From Stichopus chloronotus (Eukaryota > Echinodermata > Holothuroidea > Aspidochirotida > Stichopodidae): a stretch of 64,000 nt of DNA. The stretch is taken from NCBI GenBank assembly GCA_021234535.1, contig CM037838.1, forward strand, positions 24,715,969 through 24,779,968, read 5' to 3'. The translations under genes were made by a program, and so were the position numbers. The first letter of the stretch is position 1. The number at the start of each line of letters is the position of its first letter. This document shows positions 34,721-46,400 of the stretch, in pieces. Below the pieces are notes generated by a model. That model did not search any database and was not told where the DNA came from. It saw only the letters and a program-made list of their open reading frames with translations.

Positions 34721-37265
34721 TTAGGGTGAAATGAGGCAAACACAAGGATTTTAGGAAGAAAACGTCACTTCCGGTCACTGATTCTAAATAACCCAGCTGT
34801 GTACTAGTACTGCACACTATAACAGTACAGGTTAGGGCTGTACACAAGGTCCATTAACACTCACAATGTCACATAGCTGATATGTACCATTAGGCCACGC
34901 TCATACTGTCATTTTCATTCCAAACGTTATTCATGTCATTTCGGGGCGATCTGCCATACAGTCATTTCACTATAGCCTCGGGAAAATCCTAGGCCCATAC
35001 CTAAGCCATTAAAGGCCTAGGCCTGTTAGTGTTACTACTAGGCCTAGGCCTATATTCCTTAGCCTGCCCTTAGGATAGCGTAGGCCTATTGGCCTAACAG
35101 CATTCACTGTTCAGCTTACCACAACAAGTACCAGCAACTCTAAACCAAAAGGCAAAGTGAGGGAAAGTAGTCTGTAGATATACACCATGGGCCTTCACAC
35201 TTTTCGTTCCTTCATTGTCACAGCGTTTAATACAAAGAGTTTACTTTTGGCAACGCCAGACTTTGAGTTTCATTTTAGTAAGCGTAGCACACTATCGTTA
35301 CTTGCCACTTTACGTACGCTTGGGTACAGGTTTTACGTCCGTAGCGTAAACATATCCGTCCAGGCCAGGGCTGTTTACGTCCTGAGCACATGTTGTAACT
35401 GTCAAGAGCGTTAGCAATCAGTGCTTTGTTATTAAGGAATAGCGCCACTTTTTAGAAAACTTTTTTTGTCTTGCAAGGTTTTTTTGCGGTTGATTACACT
35501 TATTTTGTCCCAGGAAAGTTCATCTCCATGTTTCGACCGTGTACATTCTTGGTGTTCATTGTACTAATTCTTGGGTAAGTATCCGTTCAATTTTCTCTCT
35601 TTTTTTTAGGTTTCGACAATGCCAAATACATTTCTTACAGGGAAATACGGCCTTTGCAATGCACCAACATGACATACACAATAAACATATGAAAAAGCTT
35701 TGTCTCCTCAAAACATTATGCAAAGACGAGTTACTGAATATGCGTCAACTGAATTTTGAAAGTTTGGGTGAACAAAATTTCCTGAGCAGTATATAATTGA
35801 TTTCATATCTGTGGGGAACCTGATAAGAAGGCCACCGTGGTTTCTTATTGTGCATAGTCCATCATTTTATGTCAACAAAACTTTGTTTTAAAAATGTGAT
35901 TATTTTCTGTAGCACAAACACGTAAATTACTTGCTTCAATTAACCTTGTTTTACTTGACAAATGCCTTCCGGATGTGTCAGTTTTGGCAAAGACCTCCTA
36001 GGTTTAGAAACAGAGTTGAAGTTCGTCAATCTGCGTCAGCTGTGACTTTTTTAATGTTTTCCTTTCATGAAATGTTATTGCGAGAACATATGCAACACAT
36101 AAGAATGAAACCCCACTATACAGTATCAGGTTCCACTCGAAAAGTGTCAACAAGGATTACTACGGGCCAAATTCAAATAAAATTGCATTCTAGGTAACAT
36201 TTCAACATGGGCCCCTTGTGGGCACCACATATCGACGAACATATGAAGCCCATATGACTTTGCATCCAAGATTTCTAAGGGGCCCATATGGGTCAGCCAA
36301 TGTAACCCATGTGACTCATATGGAGTTATTCTGAGGTGCACCTTGGCAATTGTCCCATATGAACACCATAAATATTCCATATGGCTCATATGGTTATATG
36401 GGTTGGCCCATCTAGGGCCATAAATCTTGGGTGCAAAGTCACATGAGCCCTATATGAATTCACCTTTGTGGGGCCCATGTTGGGATGTTACCTGGGAAGT
36501 AAATACGTAGCCAGAGATTGTTGAGGAGGAAGGTTAGAGAGGGGTCTGATGGAGTGTTGTCCCTTCGGGCAATTGAGCAAAACAAAATGCAATTTAAAAA
36601 CATCTGGATGCAAAGTGGTGCAATTGTTTTAGCTCAGTATCACAATAAAACGCCAGTGAAATTGTTAGAAAAGTTTTAAAGTCTCTGCAAAAATATTCTT
36701 TCATTATAAGGCATGCATACGTGTGTTGTACTGTTGGTACACACAACCTTCGATTTATTATTAATTCAGTCGGCACTAGTTGTGATAAGGTGAAGTCTGT
36801 GCAAAGTAGACGTGAGTACACAGGGACGTCTCAAGACTCATTACAATATGTAAAAATGTAATGCATAACATATATGCATAATGCTCAAATATAAACTACT
36901 GGCACTTAATTCCCGAGATGGGTCTCGAATGTGGGTGGACAGATGTTTTTTTCTTGACGGTCGGGAGCATTTCTTGATGCCCGTTGTAGTCGCATATTCT
37001 CGCCATGCATCACGCTTGAAAACTGTCCGGTGTCAAAGTTTATTTTGTTAGTCTGGCTACTCATGGTCTACCCCTTCCGGAAAGTTGCTAGCAGAAAATG
37101 AAAATGATTGTGGGCGTGAATGGGCTTTGATTGAAATCTGTAAGAATGAGAATCCCGATTCGTGATACCGCGGTCTACTATAATTATACCGCTGTCTACA
37201 CTTATACCGCGGTACACTCTCAAGTTGACTGTGCTCTTCAAAATATTCAATAAGGAAGCAGCTTT
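34721..37265. other. Intergenic / SWT1 5' flank
   Basis: No supported gene. Repeated 'aggcctaggcct' palindromes lie near 35030-35095, followed by a moderately CpG-containing stretch at 35160-35420 that could hold the SWT1 promoter and leader exon on the minus strand (inference only). The palindromic element 36192-36493 lies here. Confidence 0.35.
36192..36493. mobile_element. 302-bp palindromic foldback element (MITE-like)
   Basis: The two halves are imperfect reverse complements along almost the whole length. The left end aggtaacat (36192-36200) matches the right end atgttacct (36485-36493). Inner matched blocks are caacatgggcccc, tatgactttgca.ccaagattt, gggcccatatgggtca.cc and actcatatgga. 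It is rich in catatgg/gggccc words. No ORF and no clear target duplication. Confidence 0.85.
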
Positions 37266-37390
37266 CGACGTGAAAATGGCAACCAGACTATCGACGTCGG
37301 CAACGGCCCGATGTGATGCACACGGGGGAACTCCCAATGTGTTTTCGTATACGTCTGGTAGCTTGTATGAATATTTGCCTGTCTGGCGAT
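37266..37390 (-). pseudogene. Fragment resembling the C-terminal part of a DEDDh exonuclease domain
   Basis: Within a 145-residue minus-strand ORF (37068-37505), the stretch KYSYKLPDVYENTLG followed by SHRAVADVDSLVAIF has the pattern of exonuclease motif III (KLxxxY...HRAxxDV). Motifs I and II (DxETTG and relatives) were not found nearby, and the flanking ORF sequence does not look conserved. A candidate acceptor lies at 'catcgccag'. It could be an exon of an undetected gene, a transposon-borne exonuclease remnant, or coincidence. Confidence 0.35.
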
Positions 37391-40300
37391 GCAGTAGGCC
37401 GAAATTTCTTGAGGTCCCGATGTGAGGCCGTTTGATCCCTAAAATGCCTGTACTAAGTGTACACGTCCCTGTCAATTTTTGATGTAATTTCTTGTACATA
37501 ATCATGATTCAGTAGCATGATACTGACGTGATTACCAGTGCAATTTACCTAGTCAGTTCAAAGGAAGGATAATCAGAAATTAAACACTCGTTTCGCAGTC
37601 ACACTCCTTCGCGTTAGAAAATTGGAACTATGCAGAGAACAAAAATGCACTTAAAAGAATTCTCGCCAATTCCGCGCTTTCGTAAGTCATATTTTACACA
37701 GTCAAGACTTCACGTTTGTTGGTGTTTCTTTATCCCATAGTGCCTTTTACTGGTTTTGTTTTGGCTGTTTTATCTGCCACACTTAGTTTCATATTCTTAA
37801 GTTTACTTGTATGTGACACTCAATCTTCTATTGTCCCCTCCCCTGTATTTTCTTATTTTAGAACACAACGATTTGCGTATCACGTGATGTTCCTTCCGAC
37901 ATGTTTAAACATTGCGCTCTTTCGTGAACCTCAACGAGATTTTCTGAGTCTTCATTCTTCCCGAAAAATGGCATTTTTATAGTTTTGCAGGAATTTGAAA
38001 ATACCATCACCTTTACGGTGAAAACGTCAGTATGACAACACTTCAATCAATCAAAAATTGCACTAAATTAAGCCGCGGTGTGCGTGTTACAATGTTAAGA
38101 CAATGAGGCCTGTACCATATTTGATATCCTTTTTATTATTATTACATTTTTTTTTATTGCAGAAGAAACTTTTTCCACGGTAACATTATCTCAAATTTGA
38201 TTGGCGTTCCAAGTGGCAAAATTTAATTCACATGTAATGCACCTTTTGGTAGTACGATTTTTCTTTCTTTTTTTTTATGGGGGGGTGCCCTCATAACAAT
38301 TTTAGTATGATGAGTGGTACGACGATTTATTATGAATAAATTTTACAACTTGTGTTGGAACTATGATCACAGGAATTCAGTATTCTTGATTTTCTTAAAA
38401 CCGTCATATGAAGCACCAATCTCTCTGGCTTGCCTTTTACGATCTGTGGACTTAAGCTTTTCAAGCGTGAATCGAAGCAAACAAAGCGGGAATTCAACTC
38501 CATAAAGTTTTAATTTTAAGTTTATTACAAGTTTTGGGTTAAAAAAAAACTGCGAAAAGTTTCATCGACAATTTGCATGCAAGACGAAAAAAGGGAGTCA
38601 CAAAACTTACATAAAAATACGTACAGTGACTGTTGCTTTAGACTGCTTACGGTACCAACACAAGGTATCGATTGGGATTAATTGTATTTCATTATTCGTC
38701 GTAGAGTTGATGTGGTTTAGATTTAACAAACGAAGCACAATCTCTAACGGGTGGACAATTAACGATACTTAACGCTCGCTAATTCAGCTGACTATTTTAG
38801 AAAGTTCAAAAGGAGACCTTTATATGGACCACTGTGTCACCTGATTCATGGAAGCACTGAGGAGAGGCAGACGAAACTCAGCCAACTGGTGGATCCAGGG
38901 GGGCTACCCCAGCCAAAGAACAGATGAGCCATAAATATTGTTTTCGAAAATTTTCTGAATAAGTAAGGAACAAACTTCGTTTTTTTTTTGACGACAAAGA
39001 ACTTGGCAATTGTGCATTTTTAATGCGCATAACAGCAAAATAACTGTTATGCGCACTATAGTTCTAGTTGGCATGTAAGTGCACGATGGGAACCACTCGA
39101 GCTTAACAAACTCCCACGAAACAAAGCCGAATATAGGTTCTGCCACGAAATGAGTCCCTATAAAGGTACTCTACCACGAAAGATGTAGCAGCGCCACCTT
39201 TATTGACAGGTTATCTGTTTAGAGTGACGTCTTGTCACATTCAGTGATAATTCTCAAAGGGAATGCAACTCCAATCAAACCGGCAACGGGAGAGGGGCTT
39301 TGCTGCTACAGGTATGTTCATTCAGTCCAAATCTCAATAACATATGACAAGTGCTCTAAGAATAAATGAAAGAGGATGCATAATTTTATTATGATTCTTG
39401 TATCATCTCAATTCATCTGATATGTATTTCCATTATCATATATTGATGTTTTTTTTTCTTTCTCATTCATTGAGAAATTGCAGACATAAGATTTTTATTT
39501 CAAGGCTGATAACATTCAACTTGAAACACACCATAAGTGCCGTTTCCGGTTTCCGGGTTCAAAAATCGAAATTTGTCCTTGTGCGAGCCACCACCACTTC
39601 GAGAGTCCTGTCGGCACTTTCCTCAGTGTTTTTGTTTTTCTGTACCTGTGTTTATCAGCATCTGCTTCAAGTCCTCCCCCTCCCCTCCACGTCACTGTAT
39701 CTCCAGTTTGGTCCCTCCCAAAAGGGCCTGGATCTGACAATGACTCACTGATGACAGACGCAACTGGCCCAGACTGACGAGAGGTTTTAATGGGTTGGGT
39801 CTTACAGAGGGACTTCAGAAGATCTTTGTCAGTTGAAATACTGCGGCCTCAGTCATCGAAATTGTAATATAATTAATTTGATTCACTGTAAATCTTCTGT
39901 GGTATCCGTCAACTGACATAGATGATGTACCCTCCATACTTTCCCCTGGTTTTGGTCAAATACACCAGTCTACAATCTTGGACAAAATACCTTGGGACAC
40001 CCCGCTCCCCCATTCAATGTTGGCTTTAGGATTACTGTTCAAAATGAACATTCACTCCCACAGCGCCACATTCAAAAGGGGTGCGGGGTTTCATGTTATC
40101 CTCTCACCTAAAATTCAGTATTAGATTTGCAACGTACGACAAAGTGTCCCGACAATTTTGTCCAAAATTGTAGCCATCATGACAGCTCGTTAATAAATAT
40201 GGTGATTATGTTGCTGGTTTGCTTCCAGTGTGTAAAACATAATGTATTTTGTGGTAGTTGGTTAGAAGCATCAAAATAAACAAGTAGTCTGCACAGTGCC

Positions 40301-42564
40301 TTGTGTGTCTTAGTTGTCATTCTCCTTTATTCAGAGAGCTACAATGCAGGATACACACGCAGTCTATACTTTTTCCATCAGTAGGTCATCGATTTGGTCG
40401 AGAAAGAGTTACGATTCATCTTACCATGCTATCAAACAACGCCATAGTGGAAACATAACGTATTTGTAGATTTCAGATTTACTTTGGATATAGATAAAAT
40501 GTGATATCACTGTACGACATTATACATGTAAATATTCACTACTGTCGAAAATACGGTGTAGTGCCAGTGGCGGAACAAGGAGAGGGAGAACGGGGGCAAA
40601 GAGAGGCAACCTCCCCCCTCAACAAAAGAACTTGAAAGATGAAAGAAAAGATAAGAAGACAAAGAATGAGAAAAAATGAGAACAAAGAATGAGAAAAAAA
40701 GAGAATGCAAAAGGAAAATCCAAGCTTCAGTACTTGTAGCGCCCCTTCATTCGCAGACCCATAGTCAGACTCCGCTAAGATAGTCTTATCGGGATTTCTA
40801 GTTTATAATTCATACAGAATTTGTTCATTTAATCATTTATATACATGCAGTAATTAATACACATGAGCGGATTGGAAGTTTCACAATGTCAGCACTTGTC
40901 ACCCATTGTCACCATTAGAGTACCTTTATAGAGATCCTAGTCACCATGTAGTCAATATATGAGTGGAGCGCCATCAGATGGTGTAGCCCGTAATTATGTA
41001 ATGCCAGATAGCATGCGGAAAATGGCGCTTCGATTACCCATTTTCAATGTAACAGATTTCACCAAAGAGGAGTTCAAAGAGGCACAACTTGAAGTGGGAC
41101 TTAGCACCACGATACAAGGTGATGTGAGGGGGGGTAGTTACAGATATATGAAATCATTTAAGTTCTGCTGTAATATTATACAGATGTGCATGATCAGATC
41201 AGTGACTGGGGACATTTGATACTCTGTTCCCTGCCTCCTCCCTCACCCGATGACGATAAATAGACCGACTGACGCCCATGACCCCACCCAAGATCACTTC
41301 CCACTATACAGAGACCGGTAATGAACCCTTGACACAAGGTAAACGTGGTTTGCTTGCCCTTCACCGTTCTATCCAAACGTTACTGTACACCCAGCGGGCC
41401 TCCCCCCTCCCCCCCCCAAAAAAAATGTTGGAGAGCAGTGACCGCTTTCTCTGGCCTTGATCTTGTGTGGTCGGTATTGAAGGTCTGCTTATTGGTCTGA
41501 GGGACTGAAGGGTAGCATACATAGAGTTTAAGTATTGTAAGTTATCATATGTAAGTGCTGAAGAATTGGTGCAATAAATGTCAGCAGTGAAACTGATGTC
41601 CATGTATCATTAGCCTCTATAACTTTGCGTCATACTTTCAATCGAAGTGAAGACGCCTGTAAAGTTTTGTGCCATTCGATAGGAAAGGGAAGAAGAAAAA
41701 AAGTAGGAAAACAAGTAAGTGCTGCCGGTACCCAGGCGCACCTCTAGGGACATCAATTTGGGCGAAGTGGAGGGGGGTGGGAGATTATTGCGAATGGATC
41801 AGTATCAATGGACTAAGCGATTGCTCGTGTGGATCAGGAACTCGTTTTAGAATTGATCCATTTTTTTCACCGCAGAGGTATGACATCAACCCCGACCTAT
41901 TGGAGACTCCATTTCTCATTCAGTTTGCTGCAGCGACGACCACTTCTTGATTTCTACAACTTTATACGAAGGAGTGGGGCGGGGGGGGGGGGGTAGTGGT
42001 GTTGCCAGATTTGAACGTTATTAAAACCTAGGAGGAAGAGTCTGACTCTAATGTCTCCCTGCACCTGCGTTTGACCAGGAAGCTGTTATTTAGAGCTCCC
42101 TGGTTCGACGAACCGAACCAGGCCTGATTTACATTTTGATGCTCAAATGCCATTATGGTAAGGTGGAGTATCCCCCCCCCTCCCCCTCTAACCCTCTCAT
42201 CCATTCACTACCTATTTGAAAACACTGTATAATTAATGAGCCATCCGTCGCCAGTGACACTTCTAATTATTCCAATTACAAGGAGCCCATGTTTCCACCG
42301 ACAGTTTTTACTGGTTGTGGCTGTTTCAGAATAAGTATCACTAACGTGATTATTAATTCCATTTGTGTTTTGCTAAACAATGTCATTTCGATCATATTTT
42401 ATCGACGAAAGGTAACCATGGGGGGGGGGGGTGGATTATTATGATCGTTGAAAAGATGACCACCTGCTCCAATTAATGTCCGCCTAACTCAGTTTGTATT
42501 TTATGTAAAGCAAAAGAGAAATTGGCTTGAGTGATTGTTCACATTTTGTTTTCCTGATCGCACC
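37391..42564. other. Intergenic, repeat- and homopolymer-rich
   Basis: No convincing gene. A possible short exon at 41022-41118 is listed separately. At 40565 'cagtggcggaacaagg' resembles the end of the 718-bp element at 53022. G runs lie near 41990 and 42420, and a 9-bp hairpin (cctggttcg...cgaaccagg) near 42099-42122. Confidence 0.35.
41022..41118 (+). CDS. Possible orphan first exon (very tentative)
   Basis: ATG in a strong context (GGAAAATGGCG) opens MALRLPIFNVTDFTKEEFKE and runs to a plausible donor CAAG|GTGATG. The peptide has protein-like composition, but I found no in-frame partner exon: the polypyrimidine acceptor near 41876 gives an immediate stop in this phase. I do not recognise it. 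Confidence 0.18.
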
Positions 42565-42576
42565 TGCGCATGCGCA
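42565..42576. promoter_or_regulatory. Palindromic NRF1-type site TGCGCATGCGCA
   Basis: Perfect 12-bp match to the known NRF1/EWG-type palindrome, about 830 bp upstream of the start codon of the secreted-protein gene. Such sites are commonly found close to animal promoters. Whether it acts on this gene is inference. Confidence 0.4.
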
Positions 42577-43012
42577 TATCTAAACAATGGGCGTTCCAAA
42601 CCATAGCCACGTCATTTGCATACAACATGCGCCTGGTACTGTCATATGTTGATTGCCTATTGCTTTTCTTGTAACTGACAGTTTTTCTTGCTCTAAGATC
42701 CTGGCATAAATTGCTTCATCATCTAGACTGCTTGGTCAAGGGTCGATATTTCGATTGCTCCGACATTCCAAAACACGGACCTGTGACCTTGGGTCACCAT
42801 TTTGACGATGGTTATCAGAACCCCAGGTAAAGTGGGCCGTCAGAGATTCCTTCAAAAAGCTCTTTCTTTATATTTAAAATCGATCACCATGGGTCTTTAG
42901 TGCACTACGTCCGTAAGTTCTCTGATACCACTTCAGGTACCGTCCGCAGTTCACACATATTAGAGAGATATCTACTGCACATAGCTGCAGAGAGGGTCAT
43001 TGTTTGGAAGTA

Positions 43013-43033
43013 CCCCCCCCCCCCCCCCCCCCC
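43013..43033. repeat. Uninterrupted 21-base poly-C tract
   Basis: The longest of many C or G runs in the window, about 370 bp upstream of the secreted-protein start codon. The opposite strand is a G tract able to form a quadruplex. Confidence 0.95.
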
Positions 43034-43398
43034 GTTGTCATCGACCAAAAGTTAACCACAAAAGAGTGAACTGCTAACAATTTGACTCAATCAATTTTCC
43101 CACAAAAGATGTTTCGATTTTTCGTCTTGTTCTTAATACGTTTTCAAACATAGTTTGGTAACTATGGAAATAGTTTAGCACAGCGATTGATTTTCATTGT
43201 TCCTTTATGGTACCACCCCTCTATGCAGGATAAACTAAGAGGGATACTTGCCGTACCTCAGTGATACGTTTGGCTGACGTCTGTACCGTTGGCCCCTCTG
43301 CATAATTTCCCATACTTTTGGGACAAAGTGTTCCTGAATAAATGCTCTGAAAATTGAGGAAATTTTAAACGGAATTACGTTAAAACTGTGTCGGCACC

Positions 43399-43488
43399 AT
43401 GAAAATAGCTATTTTGTTCATGGCCCTGATGGGTGTGGCTCTGACCGAACCTTCTTTTCAGGACAAAGAAACTCCCCAGCATCATAAG
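43399..43488 (+). CDS. Secreted protein exon 1: signal peptide
   Basis: 30 codons ending HHK, donor AAG|GTAACC, phase 0. Hydrophobic core AILFMALMGVAL with likely cleavage after ALT. Confidence 0.85.
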
Positions 43489-46400
43489 GTAACCAATAAT
43501 TTTCTTTTGGACATGTAACACTGATAAATGTCGTAGTATATGATAGTGGGTTATGTTCTGATTAGGTAACAATATACATGACAGTAAAGCGATTCTGGGT
43601 TCCGAAAAATAAAGTAACATGACTGGGAGTGTGATTATGCGTGGGTAATCGATAATGCATGCATGTATGAATGTCGCCAATGATCTAATATCATATTCTA
43701 CACCGCAGTAACCATGGTAATCGGAGGATATTTTATTGTATCGTTTGATAAGTAAGCCTGTCACGATGGGTAATCGACACTGCATGATATGATAATTGAA
43801 AGGTCGTGTTTAATACTGGGTAAAATGTTGTCGTGGGTAATCTCAAGCCTACATTATGTGACATGATATTCTTGTTTGCTTCCGTTTGTAACTGTCATCA
43901 GGTGACCCACGGAGGAATTGTAGAAAATTAGAACAAACTCTGCGGTATATAGGCATGTGAAATACGTCACTTCCTGAGTGGTAAGGGGTCATGTGATATT
44001 CTACGTGTTATTTTGATGTTGATTATGATCTAAAAATGAGTGTCGCAAGTTCCTTGAGTGGTGATTAGGCTAAATTGGGGTAAATGTCTTTAAATTCATG
44101 CAGAATTTGGCCTCTTCGTTCTCAATCCACGAACTGTGGAAAAGTTGAATAGACCGACTATGGAACCCAACGTCGCATTTATGTAGGCCAGCGATGGTGT
44201 TTTTAGTGTTTTTTTTCTCCTTTTTTTCAGGAAAATATACTTCCTATATATACTTCCTATTTGAACTTTGTCATGTCCACTTTGCCTGAAATAGGTGTAA
44301 AATTTTATTTTAGGCTTACATAGTAGTATTGACCAGAATCCGAACATCTATATGCATTTGGAGAAGGGTTCTGTATGCAAGTTGCATTTTTACTTTAATA
44401 TAAGGAAGAAAATATGCCCATCCTTTTTTTTTTATTTACAGGGGAAGTGGACATCGGTGGTTTATAAGTTTAAGGGTGACTGCTCTCATTATTTATTATG
44501 GCTGACATATTCATTATGAATGACATCAGGTTCAAAATATATATATCGGAACAATATATTAATCAACTATATACTAAGCATTTTTACCACCTGTTCCTAT
44601 ATGTGTAGTTATCACAAGGATGACCTTTTACCATACTGCCGTTGTTGCTTGCTTCTATTGTTTAAACGTGATATCAACGTGCCGAAGGAGTATTAAGTAT
44701 ACCATTGAAGAGAGTATGTCCGGTGATCTGAAGCAACTCTCTGGCTTGACATTATTTGTTTATACCTAGGCTGCATTCCAGGGGATTAAAGATATCCGTT
44801 TGTGATTGTGCCAATATTACGCCCCCTATGTTCATGCGTCCATACCCTGTGGGCAAAAGTCGCCCACACACATTTATTATTACATTTTATGCAGTCTGTT
44901 TGATTATTGTATTTATTCTATTTGACTTTATACGTCTAAACCATTTCAGCAATCTTAACTCGTACATTCAACTCTTACTTCTTATCATTTAATCACAGTG
45001 TTACTGTTTTTTAAATAATATTATTACTGCTTTTCTAATGTTGCTACTCGGTACGACTGTCATTGATACACTTTCCATTTTTTTATTCCGGCCTAAAATA
45101 AATCCAAATTTACAGCGGGGAGTTTAGTTAAGTAGGTATGACGACAGCTGATTATTAGGTCTGCTGCATGGTATATGTTTCAAACAACATACCTTAAAAC
45201 GATATAAAAAACATTCCAGATGGAAACTGAATCTTTGCCATGCCATAACTGAGAAAAAACAACAAAACATTCCATTTGCATGTGGCATCACGAGTCATCC
45301 TTTAAAGTATCCATAGTTGAAGTTGTGACATAAGCGTAACATCAAAAGTGAACGTGAAGAGGCAGACATATGTCTAGTTTATTGATGTATGGATTTACGA
45401 AATCCCACCAAATTTACGTCTGTGTTGCCAACGAACTTGCACATAATCAGCTCCGGGACTTAACTTATGTAATAGGCCCTCATTACATACACACATCAAA
45501 TTTGGTTCATTTCCTCATTGTTTTGTTGAAGGGGTCACCACCGGCGGAAGCTGGAGCCGGGGGCAAGACTGGTCACCAACTTGATGTCACAACAGCCTAT
45601 GAGAAATTCATCACTCTGGCGGCAGAGGTAGAGGCAGACGAGAGTCTCTCTGAGGAGGAGAAGAAACGGCGACTCGCGAGCATCCATCACCAGGTCAGTG
45701 AATGTAATCAATTATTTACCAGATAGTGTGATCTTTTCCGGGGTTCTTCATTATTTACATTGGCTGACATTGATTATGCATTAAAACATCAATACTGTCA
45801 GATATGTTTTGTTCTTTTGTTTGTTTGTTTGTTGTTGTTTTTTGTTGAGGGGTTTCTTTTTTTTTTAAAGGATTGTTAATTGCTTTCAAAGATTTATCGG
45901 TATTTATGCTGCACTTCAGAATTACGGAAAAAAAACAATGCCGGTGGGACAAAGTCATATTACTTAGAATTGATTAACTTCAAATGAGACGTTACTTATA
46001 CTCACCGGATCTATTAAACTAGCTATTTTTTCTTGTTCAAGGAAATAATTGAACATTACTTTGGTGGGTTGCTTTAATGTGTAGAGTAAAGATTACGATA
46101 TTAATAATTACGATAGTAATAATTAAGACTCTTTCCGAAGTGCGGACCTATCCACGATTTTATTCCGGTGGAATGGGGAGCAGGTGAACAGTTGTGCCCC
46201 AGCAAAGCAGCTTATTGAAATTTTGTCTTCTTTTCAGACATGCTTTGGAAGTCAAAAAGTTAATCTCGTCGACTTAAAATTTTTAAAAGGATAATTTTTT
46301 TCCAAAGAGGTAGCAAGTGACAGTTACCACCCCCCTCTCCCTCTACCGACCCCTCCAGGCGTACTGACAGGCTTACGACTGCATGACAATAGAAGAACTC

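Noticed and set aside
41876..41950. Possible terminal exon RYDINPDLLETPFLIQF...
   Set aside because: Good acceptor, but no upstream exon in a compatible phase was found, so it is not supported as a gene.
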